Assembly: GCF_020329435.1 (NCBI RefSeq)
Contig: NZ_JAGKJK010000013.1
Location: 160,357 to 224,356 of the forward strand
Length of the DNA: 64,000 nt
Direction: 5' to 3'
DNA from: Bradyrhizobium hereditatis
GTDB taxonomy: Bacteria > Pseudomonadota > Alphaproteobacteria > Rhizobiales > Xanthobacteraceae
The position numbers and the translations under genes are program-made. The stretch's first letter is position 1. Each line of letters starts with the position of its first letter. The notes below the pieces were generated by a model. It worked only from the letters and a program-made list of their open reading frames with translations, made no database searches and had not been told where the DNA came from. Shown in pieces: positions 24,252-32,955 of the stretch.

Positions 24252-24824
24252 TCAGGCTACGACCATGATCCGGCTGCGCAATTGGGTGCGCGAAGCGCGG
24301 CCGAGCTGGCGCAACAGCCGCGTCTCGGGGCGGCGAGAGTTTACGCCATGGCCGCCGAGCCGCTCATAATGATCGCGCGCGATCAGCAGCCCCTGTTCCG
24401 CCGACGGACCAGTAATCATGCGGCCCACGAACTTGAAGGCATCGCGTATCCCTGTGTTCGTGTAGGGCGAGCGGGCATAGCGAAAGACCCCGGCGCGCGG
24501 CCGGCCGCTGAGCGATACGTTCTGGATGAACTGGGTGGTCTCGTCGATCCAGCCGCTGTCGAGCACCGCGCCGGGATGCAGGAACATCAGCCATGGCGCC
24601 CGCGCTGCCCGTGCGCCAGCTGCCAGCGCTGCAGCGCGTGTGCCTTCAAATCTGAGAAAGCGGCAACCGGCGACATCAGCCACGCGTTCGATCACGCCGT
24701 TGCCCGCGCGATCGACCAACAGCACCTCGGAGATGACGCCGGCCGCGGCTCCCGGCACCAACGCCGCCAGCGTGGCCACGGCGGGCTGCTCTACCCCTTC
24801 GGTCGGAATGATTACGCTCAACAT
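24252..24824 (-). CDS. Short glycosyltransferase family 2-like protein
   Basis: This 190-residue protein has a GT-A type start (MLSVIIPTEGVEQPAVATLA), then EVLLVDRAGNGVIERVAD and APWLMFLHPGAVLDSGWIDE. That is the nucleotide-sugar half of a family 2 glycosyltransferase. It is shorter than most GT2 enzymes and lacks a clear DxD, with HPGAVLD in that place. It may be a specialised or reduced version. The C-terminus is Arg-rich. No other cell-surface genes are nearby. It is divergent from the radical SAM gene. Confidence 0.75.
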   Translation of the reverse strand: MLSVIIPTEGVEQPAVATLAALVPGAAAGVISEVLLVDRAGNGVIERVADVAGCRFLRFEGTRAAALAAGARAARAPWLMFLHPGAVLDSGWIDETTQFIQNVSLSGRPRAGVFRYARSPYTNTGIRDAFKFVGRMITGPSAEQGLLIARDHYERLGGHGVNSRRPETRLLRQLGRASRTQLRSRIMVVA

Positions 24825-25013
24825 CATTGAGGCTTCGACGGCTCAACCAGAAAAACCTCCGCACTGTTATCACCTTGTCACAATCAAAACAGCCGCTTGC
24901 CTGCAGCTTTTTGCGGCACGCGGTGCATGCGCTCCTCCAGTAAGCCCTGTCTCGTTGTGAATTCTTGCCGATGATGTTCTTGATTTGTTCTCTAGCCGTG
25001 CTATGTTTGGAAC

Positions 25014-26174
25014 ATGAGCCGAGCATCCTCTCATGCCCTCAAGCACCCGCCGGTCACGCCGCCCCCCGAGCCGGCGGGTGCGACACCTTTTCCCGAGCTT
25101 GCGGTCGCCATCGATCGCCAGCGGCGGCGCGGTCGCGGCGCGCAATCCAACGCGAGCGGTCGCTTCGAGGCCGAGGCGCGGGTCGCCTTCGACGATGGCT
25201 GGCAGAGCCTGGACGATCTGCCGCCGTTCAAGACAACGGTGTCGCTGGACACCTCGCGCAAAGTCATCACCCGCAACGACTCGCCCGACATCGGGTTCGA
25301 TCGGTCGATCAATCCCTATCGCGGCTGTGAGCATGGCTGCGTCTACTGCTTCGCGCGGCCGACCCATGCCTTTCTCGGATTGTCTCCCGGACTCGATTTC
25401 GAATCCAAGCTGCTTGCCAAGCCCGATGCGCCCGAACTCTTGGAGAAGGAGCTGGCGGCGCCCGGTTACGAGCCGCGGATGATCGCGATCGGCACCAACA
25501 CCGATCCCTATCAGCCGATCGAGCGCGAATACAAAATCATGCGCGGCATTCTCGAAGTGCTGGATAGAGCCGGCCATCCCGTCGGTATCGTGACGAAATC
25601 CGCGCTGGTGACGCGCGACATCGACATTCTGCAGCGGATGGCAAAGCGCAACTTGGCAAAGGTCGCGATCTCGGTGACGACGCTCGATGCCAAATTGGCG
25701 CGAACCATGGAGCCGCGTGCCTCGACGCCGCCGAAGCGGCTGGAGGCGCTGCGGCAATTGTCGGCGGCCGGCATTCCCGCGACCGTGATGGTGGCGCCCG
25801 TGATCCCCGCGCTGAACGATTCCGAGATTGAACGCATTCTCGATGCCGCGGCGCATGCCGGCGTTAAGGAAGCAAGCTACGTGCTGCTGCGGTTGCCGCT
25901 GGAAGTGCGCGACCTCTTCCGCGAATGGCTGATGGCGAACTATCCCGACCGCTACCGCCACGTCTTCACCCTGATCCGCGACATGCGCGGCGGGCGCGAC
26001 TACGACTCGCAATGGGGCACGCGGATGAAGGGCACCGGTCCGATGGCCTGGATGATCGGGCGCCGCTTCGAGATCGCCTGCGAAAAGCTTGGGCTCAACA
26101 AGCGGCGGTCGAAACTGACGACGGATCATTTTGCAAAGCCGAAGCGCAGCGGCCAGCAACTGAGTTTGTTCTAG
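25014..26174 (+). CDS. PA0069-family radical SAM protein
   Basis: This 386-residue radical SAM protein has its cluster motif C-X3-C-X2-C at Cys105, Cys109 and Cys112 (PYRGCEHGCVYCFARP). The preceding HDSP-like segment reads TRNDSPDIGFDRSINPY, and IAIGTNTDPYQPIEREYKI follows. The family (PA0069/SplB-related, COG1533) is widespread but uncharacterised; a DNA photoproduct lyase-like role is only a distant suggestion. The ending KRSGQQLSLF is conserved in relatives. The gene is followed by a family B repeat. Confidence 0.92.
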   Translation: MSRASSHALKHPPVTPPPEPAGATPFPELAVAIDRQRRRGRGAQSNASGRFEAEARVAFDDGWQSLDDLPPFKTTVSLDTSRKVITRNDSPDIGFDRSINPYRGCEHGCVYCFARPTHAFLGLSPGLDFESKLLAKPDAPELLEKELAAPGYEPRMIAIGTNTDPYQPIEREYKIMRGILEVLDRAGHPVGIVTKSALVTRDIDILQRMAKRNLAKVAISVTTLDAKLARTMEPRASTPPKRLEALRQLSAAGIPATVMVAPVIPALNDSEIERILDAAAHAGVKEASYVLLRLPLEVRDLFREWLMANYPDRYRHVFTLIRDMRGGRDYDSQWGTRMKGTGPMAWMIGRRFEIACEKLGLNKRRSKLTTDHFAKPKRSGQQLSLF

Positions 26175-26195
26175 ATCCAAATGACTTTTGCGGCC

Positions 26196-26310
26196 GTCAT
26201 TGCGAGCCAACGGCTCGCGCGAATGCGCGCCCGATGACAGGCTCCGCGAAGCAATCCATGCCGTCATGGAACAATGGATTGCTTCGTCGCTTACGCTCCT
26301 CGCAACGACG
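26196..26310. repeat. Family B intergenic repeat with hairpin module, copy 1
   Basis: GTCATTGCGAGCCAA begins the element and CGCTCCTCGCAACGACG ends it. The inner arms GAAGCAATCCAT and ATGGATTGCTTC are inverted. A module at 26211-26246 (CGGCTCGCGCGAATGCGCGC, then CCGATGACAGGCTCCG) interrupts the left arm. The second copy is at 47458-47577. Confidence 0.75.
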
Positions 26311-26330
26311 TGGAGAGTACGGAGAGCATA

Positions 26331-26786
26331 ATGGGCGAAAAATCGCAGAAGCCAGTTCCCCGGTTCACGGTCATCACGCTCGGCGTCAGCGATATGCGCA
26401 AGAGCATCGCCTTTTATGAAGCACTTGGCTTTGTCCGAAAAATGCACGCAACCGGTGATGCCGTCGCCTTCTTCGATACCGGCGGCACCGTGCTCGCGCT
26501 GTTCCCGTGGGATCAACTCGCAAACGATGCGGCGCTGCCGGATCAGCCGCGGCCGAAAGCCTTTCGCGGCTCGACGCTCGCCTGGAATTGCGGCTCGGTC
26601 GAGGAGGTCGACGCCGTGCTCGATTTCGCAATCTCCTGCGGCGCATCGCTGTTGAAGCCAGCACACAAGACAGACTACGGCGGCTACTGCGGCTATTTCG
26701 GCGATCCCGACGACCACGTTTGGGAAGCCGTGGTCGCGCCCGGTATTGAGGTCGGCGACGACCGGCGGGTCCGTCTGGCGGCCTAG
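26331..26786 (+). CDS. VOC (glyoxalase/bleomycin-resistance-like) family protein
   Basis: This 151-residue protein has two VOC modules: RFTVITLGVSDMRKSIAFYE at the start and a second with LAWNCGSVEEVDAVLDFA, then YCGYFGDPDDHVWEAVVAPG near the end. The family binds a divalent metal and includes glyoxalases, dioxygenases and resistance proteins; no specific function can be given. The ATG at 26331 has GGAGAG upstream. The longer open frame that includes the repeat was rejected. It lies 75 bases before rnhB. Confidence 0.88.
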   Translation: MGEKSQKPVPRFTVITLGVSDMRKSIAFYEALGFVRKMHATGDAVAFFDTGGTVLALFPWDQLANDAALPDQPRPKAFRGSTLAWNCGSVEEVDAVLDFAISCGASLLKPAHKTDYGGYCGYFGDPDDHVWEAVVAPGIEVGDDRRVRLAA

Positions 26787-26861
26787 AGCCCACACTGAAT
26801 AACGTGAATTGTGCTAGGTTCCCGGTTGCGCGCCATCGGGTGCTTGCGCAGGATCCCGGCC

Positions 26862-27647
26862 ATGATTCGGGACAAGTCCGCCAAAAAGACCGACAGGAAA
26901 TCAGGCAAGAAGGCCGGCAAGGAACCGGCCGAGCTGCCCAAGGGCGTGATTGCGGTCGCGCCGCCGAGCTTTCGCCGCGAACGGGCGCTGATCAAGCGCG
27001 GCGTCTGGCCGGTGGCTGGCTGCGACGAGGCAGGGCGCGGTCCGCTGGCGGGACCCGTGGTAGCCGCCGCCGTCATCCTCGATCCCAAGCGTATCCCGAA
27101 GGGCATCGATGATTCGAAGCGGCTGACCGTCGAACGCCGCGAGGAACTGTTCGAGGAGATCTGCGCCACCTCGTCCTTTGCCGTCGCCTTTGCTTCGCCG
27201 GCGCGGATCGATCGCGACAATATCCTGCGCGCCTCGCTCTGGGCGCTGGCGCGCGCCGTGCGCGCATTGCCCGAAATGCCAAAGCATGTGTTCGTCGATG
27301 GCCGCGACAAGATCGATGCGCCGTGCGACTGCGACGCCGTGATCGGCGGCGACGGGCTTGTGGTCTCGATCGCAGCCGCCTCGATCATCGCCAAGGTGAC
27401 GCGCGACCGCCTGATGAGTGCATTGGCGCTGGATTGCCCGGGCTACGGCTTCGAAAGCCACAAGGGCTACGCCGTGCCTGAGCATCGCGAGGCGCTCGAC
27501 CGGCTCGGTCCCAGCATCCATCACCGCCGCTTTTTCGCGCCAGTCATCGCCGCGCGGCTGAAGCATTTCCCTGATACGGTTGAAGTCGAGCCCGATCTCT
27601 TCACGGTGGATGGGGAGATCGATTCCGAGATCTCAGTCACGATCTAA
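26862..27647 (+). CDS. rnhB: Ribonuclease HII
   Basis: RNase HII cleaves RNA in RNA-DNA hybrids and starts removal of ribonucleotides from DNA. The 261-residue protein has GCDEAGRGPLAGP with catalytic Asp55 and Glu56, then IDDSKRLTVERREELF, the third acid in HVFVDGRD, and a later SIIAKVTRDRLM. The first ~30 residues form a Lys-rich extension (IRDKSAKKTDRKSGKKAGKE), seen in rhizobial relatives. The ATG at 26862 has AGGA upstream. The C-terminal ~25 residues are acidic. Confidence 0.96.
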   Translation: MIRDKSAKKTDRKSGKKAGKEPAELPKGVIAVAPPSFRRERALIKRGVWPVAGCDEAGRGPLAGPVVAAAVILDPKRIPKGIDDSKRLTVERREELFEEICATSSFAVAFASPARIDRDNILRASLWALARAVRALPEMPKHVFVDGRDKIDAPCDCDAVIGGDGLVVSIAAASIIAKVTRDRLMSALALDCPGYGFESHKGYAVPEHREALDRLGPSIHHRRFFAPVIAARLKHFPDTVEVEPDLFTVDGEIDSEISVTI

Positions 27648-27742
27648 GGTCGGTTGCCTCGGAGGCTCCTGCGCTCTATCAAACGTCTTGGGGACAGGGC
27701 TTGGGGGACAGGGCTGCCAGGCCCGGGGCATTCGGACGTTTC

Positions 27743-29251
27743 ATGCGTTTCACCTCGCTCGTTGTCGAACTGATCCGCGCCCGGCCACGGCTGGTGGTCT
27801 GGATAGTGGTGCTGGTGCAGGCTGCGCTGTGGCTGATCCTGCCGATGCTACTCTACCGCAGCCCGCCCGGCGATCTCGCGACCGTGCTGGCCTTCGGCCG
27901 GGAATACCAGGTCGGCACCTCGCTCGGGCCGCCGCTGGCGTTCTGGCTTGCCGACATCGCCTTCCGCGCCGCCGGCAATACCATGTTCGGTGTTTATCTT
28001 CTCGCGCAGGTCTGCGCCGTCGTTACGTTCTGGATCTACTATCAACTGGCCCGCGCCATCGTCGGCGGGCAGCAGGCAGTGCTCGCGGTGCTGCTCTCGA
28101 TGACGATCGTGGCCTTCAGCTCGCCCGGCGTCGAATTCGGCCCGCTGGTGCTGGCGCGCCCGCTATGGGCGCTGCTGCTGCTGCATTCCTGGCAATTGAT
28201 CGGCCAGAACCGGCGCAACGCATGGTTCGCCTGGTCGATCGAAGCCGGCCTGTTGCTGCTGACGACGCCGGCCGCGATCGGGCTGTTGCTACTGCTCGCC
28301 GGATTTGCCGTCGCCACCGAGCGTGGACGGCGCGTGCTGATGTCGCTCGATCCGCTCTATGCACTGCTCGTGATCGTCGTCCTGGTGCTGCCCTATCTGA
28401 TCTGGCTGCTCCGCGCCGATGCGCTTGCAATGCCGCCGTGGCCTGCGATCTCCGATCTTGGGACGCGCGCCATGCAATGGGGCTGGCTGCTTCTTGGTCT
28501 TGCGCTGGCGATGTCGGCCATCGTGCTGCTGGTGATCCTCAACTCCGGCTGGTTCGCCCGCAACGCCGGGGAGGCGCCGATCATCTATCGGCCGCCGGTC
28601 GATCCGCTGGCGCGCGACTTTGTCCTCTTCTTCGCGATCATCCCGGCACTGCTCGGAAGCTTGCTGGCCGGGTTCTTTAATCTCGACCACGTCGTGGGCG
28701 GCGAGGGCGTTGCGCTTTTGATGTCGGGACTTGCCGTGGTCGTGGCGACCGGCGACCTTGTCCATCTGCGCCGCCAGCGCGTGTTGCGGACGGTGTGGGC
28801 GGCGGCAGTTGTCGCGCCGGCCGTGGCGGTCGTCGTGACGATCGTGTTCCTGCCATGGACCGGGGCGAACGAGGTGTCGACCTCTTTGCCGGCAAAGGCG
28901 ATCGCGCAATTCTTCGGGGATAGTTTCGAACGTCGAACCAATCAGCGGCTGCGCGCGGTGGCTGGCGATCCGCAACTGGCTGGAATCATCGCGATGAGCC
29001 GCGGGCGCCCGCACCTGCTGCTCGATGCCACGCCGGAGCGGACGCCCTGGCTGTCGGTCGCGAAATTCAACGAGACCGGCGGCGTGGTGGTCTGGCGCGC
29101 CTCCGACACCTCAGGCGCGCCGCCGCCGGAAATCGCACAGCGCTTTCCCGGCCTCGTGCCGGAAGTGCCGCGCGCCTTCGAATGGCTGGTCAACGGACGT
29201 CAGCCGCTCTTGCGCATTGGTTGGGCCATCGTGCGGCCGAAGACGCCGTAG
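27743..29251 (+). CDS. Glycosyltransferase family 39-like membrane protein
   Basis: This 502-residue polytopic protein has about ten hydrophobic segments in residues ~15-370 and a soluble C-terminal domain of ~130 residues. The early DLATVLAFGREYQVGTSLGP and PLAFWLADIAFRAAGNTMF resemble the first periplasmic loop of the ArnT/PMT-like family 39 glycosyltransferases. These move sugars from lipid carriers in the outer leaflet. The acceptor is unknown. Start choice is uncertain: the ATG at 27743 or a TTG at 27701. Confidence 0.8.
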   Translation: MRFTSLVVELIRARPRLVVWIVVLVQAALWLILPMLLYRSPPGDLATVLAFGREYQVGTSLGPPLAFWLADIAFRAAGNTMFGVYLLAQVCAVVTFWIYYQLARAIVGGQQAVLAVLLSMTIVAFSSPGVEFGPLVLARPLWALLLLHSWQLIGQNRRNAWFAWSIEAGLLLLTTPAAIGLLLLLAGFAVATERGRRVLMSLDPLYALLVIVVLVLPYLIWLLRADALAMPPWPAISDLGTRAMQWGWLLLGLALAMSAIVLLVILNSGWFARNAGEAPIIYRPPVDPLARDFVLFFAIIPALLGSLLAGFFNLDHVVGGEGVALLMSGLAVVVATGDLVHLRRQRVLRTVWAAAVVAPAVAVVVTIVFLPWTGANEVSTSLPAKAIAQFFGDSFERRTNQRLRAVAGDPQLAGIIAMSRGRPHLLLDATPERTPWLSVAKFNETGGVVVWRASDTSGAPPPEIAQRFPGLVPEVPRAFEWLVNGRQPLLRIGWAIVRPKTP

Positions 29252-29302
29252 CTGGGGTCTCTTGCCCCGGATGCTGCGCAACACGAAGCGTGCGTCGCTC
29301 AA

Positions 29303-30055
29303 CTAGATTCCATACGTTTCGTAGAACGTATCGATCGGTGCGCTGACCCGAAAGGCCGGAAGAGGGAAGGCCTCCCAAAGCCTGTTTACGTTCAGCCGGT
29401 CGAGCTTGCGTAGCAGGGCCTCTTTCAGTGGCGGCTTTACGTTGCCTTCGCGATCGAGAAACTGTCCCCACCATGCCATGCCCTGAAATCGGCTGGCGCT
29501 CTCCATCACGGCGCGTGATCGGACGTAATCCTCAGGAAACAGTCGACGATAGGCTTCCGTGCCATAAAGCCACGAATGGCCTTCGACCTGCCTCGCCGCC
29601 GGAAAGCGCCGCTTGATGCAGGCAAACATGGATTGAAGCTCGCGCCGTCGCTCTCCGATTCTGGTCCGGCTCAGGGGGCCGCCGGGATCGCGGTTGTAGA
29701 AGTGCGGACGTACGATCCCCGTTTCCTCGCCGGCATGGAACTCGAAGCAACCGAACACGTGTTCCGGGGAAGCTGACCGCTCGTCAGGAGCCTGCGCGTA
29801 GAATGTCTGGGTCCAGTCCGCCCGCTGCTCATGTGTGTCGAGTTCGGCGAGTTTGTGCGCGTAGTCGTTCCACGCCGGGCTCAAGCCGTTCCGGCTGATG
29901 TCGCCAAGGCCAAAGCGGCGATGAAAATTGGTGTAGAGCAGTACGGCGTGGGCGATCGGTTTTGATGTCTGTTGGGCGACCGCCTCGGCGAAGCGAAGCT
30001 GCAAGTCGAAAAAGTCGCGATAGCGCTCGGCCTTGTTCATGCCGCTGCCCATCAT
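29303..30055 (-). CDS. Protein of unknown function coupled to uracil-DNA glycosylase
   Basis: This 250-residue soluble protein has no signal peptide and no domain I recognise. Its start codon overlaps the stop of the uracil-DNA glycosylase gene (ATGA at 30052-30055). A GGAGG ribosome-binding site lies inside that gene, so the two are translationally coupled. Notable content: many aromatic residues, RYRDFFDLQLRFAEAVAQQT at the N-terminus, VLLYTNFHRRFGLGD, FGCFEFHAGEETGIVRPHFYN and LERA-like C-terminal helices. The coupling hints at a DNA-related or shared-regulation role, but that is an inference. Confidence 0.75.
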   Translation of the reverse strand: MMGSGMNKAERYRDFFDLQLRFAEAVAQQTSKPIAHAVLLYTNFHRRFGLGDISRNGLSPAWNDYAHKLAELDTHEQRADWTQTFYAQAPDERSASPEHVFGCFEFHAGEETGIVRPHFYNRDPGGPLSRTRIGERRRELQSMFACIKRRFPAARQVEGHSWLYGTEAYRRLFPEDYVRSRAVMESASRFQGMAWWGQFLDREGNVKPPLKEALLRKLDRLNVNRLWEAFPLPAFRVSAPIDTFYETYGI

Positions 30056-30888
30056 CGCGACGGAGCGGCCTCCAGCGCCTTCGCAATGGCGCGCAGGTCC
30101 TGCCAAGCCAATCGTTTGTAGGACGGCGAACGCAGCAGGTAGGCCGGGTGGAACGTCGCCAGGGCACGGATGGTGCGCGTGCCGGTGTCATAGTCGAGCC
30201 ATTTGCCGCGCGTCTTCATGATGCCTTCGCGCGTCGACAATAGCGCCTGCGTCGACGGATTGCCGAGCGTCACCAGCACGTCAGGGTTCACGAGCTCGAT
30301 CTGCCGCTGGATGAACGGCAGGCAGATTTGCGTCTCCTGCGGCGTCGGCGTCCGGTTGCCGGGCGGACGCCAGGGGATCACGTTGGCGATATAGGCCTTG
30401 CTGCGGTCGAGCCCGATCGCCGCGATCATGCGGTCGAGCAGCTTGCCGGAGCGACCGACGAAGGGCAGGCCCTCGATGTCCTCGTCGCGGCCGGGCGCTT
30501 CGCCGACGAACATGATGCGGGCCTCCGGGTTGCCGTCGGCGAACACCAGCCGTGTCGCGGTGTTTCGCAGCGCGCAGCCCTCGAAATTTTCCAGGAGTGC
30601 ACGCAACGCTTCCAGCGTGGGCGCCGTTCGCGCCCCTTCGCGCGCGAGCGCAATGGCCGCCTCCGGCGCCGGTGCTGTTTCGCTGCGCGGAACTGTCGGC
30701 ATCGCTGCGGGCATTTCCCTCACCGGACGAGGCGGCGCCGTCTCGCGGACCGGGGCAGGGGCGGCAGGGATGTCGGTCTCGGCCAGCCGATCGACTGGCT
30801 CCTCCATCAGCGCGCAATCGACCCCGGCCTCCAGATAAAAAGCCAGCAATTGCCTAACATTAGGCGAGGGTTCGGGGATCAAATCCAT
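30052..30888 (-). CDS. Family 4-like uracil-DNA glycosylase (cluster-variant)
   Basis: This 278-residue protein removes uracil from DNA by family resemblance. Motif 1 is GEAPGRDED at residues 129-137 and motif 3 is HPAYLLR at 247-253. GLPFVGRSGKLLDRM and RPPGNRTPTPQE are also typical of family 4. The first ~95 residues form a Pro/Ala-rich extension. Family 4 normally binds [4Fe-4S] through four Cys. Here the positions equivalent to the first and third are Phe102 and Trp173, and only Cys105 and Cys189 remain, so the cluster may be absent. It is divergent from the ETF-ubiquinone oxidoreductase gene and coupled to an unknown gene downstream. Confidence 0.92.
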   Translation of the reverse strand: MDLIPEPSPNVRQLLAFYLEAGVDCALMEEPVDRLAETDIPAAPAPVRETAPPRPVREMPAAMPTVPRSETAPAPEAAIALAREGARTAPTLEALRALLENFEGCALRNTATRLVFADGNPEARIMFVGEAPGRDEDIEGLPFVGRSGKLLDRMIAAIGLDRSKAYIANVIPWRPPGNRTPTPQETQICLPFIQRQIELVNPDVLVTLGNPSTQALLSTREGIMKTRGKWLDYDTGTRTIRALATFHPAYLLRSPSYKRLAWQDLRAIAKALEAAPSR

Positions 30889-31016
30889 TATGCCAATCTA
30901 ATATGGATCGCGCCGGCATCAAACGCCTCGCGCCTGCATTTCCATGGTTGTCCTCTCCGCAAAAATCGGAAACAACGAGCCTTTAGAGCCGTTCTCAATT
31001 GGGCTGAGACCAGATC

Positions 31017-32675
31017 ATGAGTGCAGAAGAACTTCCTCCTCGCGAATCCATGGAATTCGACGTCGTGATCGTCGGCGCCGGGCCGTCTGGCCTCGCCGCG
31101 GCGATCCGGCTGAAGCAACTCAATGCCGATCTCAGTGTCGTCGTGGTGGAGAAGGGTTCCGAGGTCGGCGCGCATATCCTGTCGGGCGCGGTGATCGATC
31201 CGGTTTCCCTCGACAAGTTGATTCCGGACTGGCGCGAGGATGCGGATTGCCCGCTGAAGACGCAAGTCAAGGACGACCGCTTCTACTGGACCACCGCAAC
31301 CAGCGCGATCCGGCTGCCGAATTTCATGATGCCGCCGCTGATGAACAATCATCACTGCTATGTCGGCTCGCTCGGCAATGTCTGCCGCTGGCTGGCGCCG
31401 AAGGCCGAGGCGCTTGGGGTCGAAATCTATCCCGGCTTTGCCGCGGCCGAAGTGCTGTACGACGACAACGGCGCGGTGCGCGGCATTGCGACCGGCGACA
31501 TGGGCATCGCCCGGGATGGCAGCCTCAAGGATTCCTTCACGCGCGGCATGGAACTGCTCGGCAAATACACGCTGTTCGCCGAAGGCGCGCGCGGCAGCCT
31601 GAGCAAGCAGTTGATTGCGAAATATTCGCTCGCCGCCAAGAGCGAGCCGTCGAAATTCGGCATCGGGCTGAAGGAAGTCTGGGAGATCGATCCCGCCAAA
31701 CACCAGAAGGGGCTGATCCAGCACTCGTTCGGCTGGCCGCTGAACAACAAGACCGGCGGCGGCTCGTTCCTCTATCACTACGACGACAATAAGGTGGCGG
31801 TCGGCTTCGTCGTGCATCTCAATTACGACGATCCGTATCTGTCGCCGTTCGACGAATTCCAGCGCTTCAAGACCCATCCCTCGATCCGGCCCGTGTTCGA
31901 AGGCGGCAGGCGGATCGGCTATGGGGCGCGCGCCATCACGGAGGGCGGCTATCAGTCGGTGCCGCGCTTAAGCTTCCCGGGCGGCGCGCTGATCGGCTGT
32001 GCGGCGGGCTTCGTCAACGTGCCGCGCATCAAGGGCGTGCACAATGCGATGGGCAGCGGCATGCTCGCCGCCGAACATGTCGCGGCCGCGCTCGCCGCCG
32101 GCCGCGCCAATGACGAACTGGTTGAATACGAAAACGCCTGGCGGGATTCCGCTGTCGGCCGCGACCTGCACAAGGTTCGCAACGTCAAGCCGCTATGGTC
32201 GAAGTTCGGCACCATCATCGGCGTCGCGCTCGGCGGCTTTGACATGTGGTGCAACACACTCGGATTCTCGCTGTTCGGAACCCAGTCCCACGCAAAGCCC
32301 GACCACAAGACGCTGGATGCGGCCAAGCAGCACACCCCGATCGCCTATCCCAAGCCGGACGGCAAACTTACCTTCGACAAGCTGTCCTCGGTGTTCCTCT
32401 CCAACACTAACCATGAAGAGGACCAGCCGATTCATCTGAAGGTCGCCGACATGAACCTGCAGAAGATGTCGGAACACGACGTCTATGCGGGTCCGTCTAA
32501 TCGCTATTGCCCGGCCGCCGTGTATGAATGGGTCGAGGAGGCTTCCGGTCCGCGCTTCCAGATCAACGCCCAGAACTGCGTCCACTGCAAAACCTGCGAC
32601 GTGAAGGACCCGAACGGCAACATCACCTGGGTTCCTCCCGAGGGTGGCGGCGGGCCGAACTACCAGGGTATGTAA
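31017..32675 (+). CDS. Electron transfer flavoprotein-ubiquinone oxidoreductase
   Basis: ETF-QO passes electrons from the electron transfer flavoprotein, loaded by acyl-CoA and amino-acid dehydrogenases, to ubiquinone. The 552-residue protein has FAD-binding VIVGAGPSGLAAAIRLKQ at the N-terminus. The membrane-associated quinone-binding region (GCAAGFVNVPRIKGVHNAMG) lies in the middle. The [4Fe-4S] domain at the C-terminus has NCVHCKTCDVKDP, with a further Cys in NRYCPAAVYEW. Length and motifs are standard. The gene is divergent from the uracil-DNA glycosylase gene. Confidence 0.96.
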   Translation: MSAEELPPRESMEFDVVIVGAGPSGLAAAIRLKQLNADLSVVVVEKGSEVGAHILSGAVIDPVSLDKLIPDWREDADCPLKTQVKDDRFYWTTATSAIRLPNFMMPPLMNNHHCYVGSLGNVCRWLAPKAEALGVEIYPGFAAAEVLYDDNGAVRGIATGDMGIARDGSLKDSFTRGMELLGKYTLFAEGARGSLSKQLIAKYSLAAKSEPSKFGIGLKEVWEIDPAKHQKGLIQHSFGWPLNNKTGGGSFLYHYDDNKVAVGFVVHLNYDDPYLSPFDEFQRFKTHPSIRPVFEGGRRIGYGARAITEGGYQSVPRLSFPGGALIGCAAGFVNVPRIKGVHNAMGSGMLAAEHVAAALAAGRANDELVEYENAWRDSAVGRDLHKVRNVKPLWSKFGTIIGVALGGFDMWCNTLGFSLFGTQSHAKPDHKTLDAAKQHTPIAYPKPDGKLTFDKLSSVFLSNTNHEEDQPIHLKVADMNLQKMSEHDVYAGPSNRYCPAAVYEWVEEASGPRFQINAQNCVHCKTCDVKDPNGNITWVPPEGGGGPNYQGM

Positions 32676-32955
32676 CGCGGCGTATAGACCACGATTGCGT
32701 GAGCCGGAGGAGGGTGATACCGCCTTCGGCCACGATGCCGCCATAGTAGAAGCGTTTCCCCGTGGGGGTAGCCAGATCGAGGCCTAACGGCCCAATCTGC
32801 CAATCGATTCGCCAACCCGCATCCTTGCGGTTGAGGGCCAAAAGCGGCATTGTCGCTGGCCGAGATGCCGCCGTTTGGGTTTGCATCAGAGACCGATCGT
32901 AAAGAAGACCGATCGTAACGATCCCGCCGAACATCCTGGAGCTAGGCGAACCGTG

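Noticed and set aside
26274..26330. N-terminal extension of the VOC gene
   Set aside because: The residues MDCFVAYAPRNDV are translated from the family B repeat, and a good ribosome-binding site supports the ATG at 26331.
24870..26795. 641-codon minus-strand open frame
   Set aside because: It lies opposite the radical SAM and VOC genes, crosses a repeat, and has no recognisable domain; the plus-strand genes are strongly supported.
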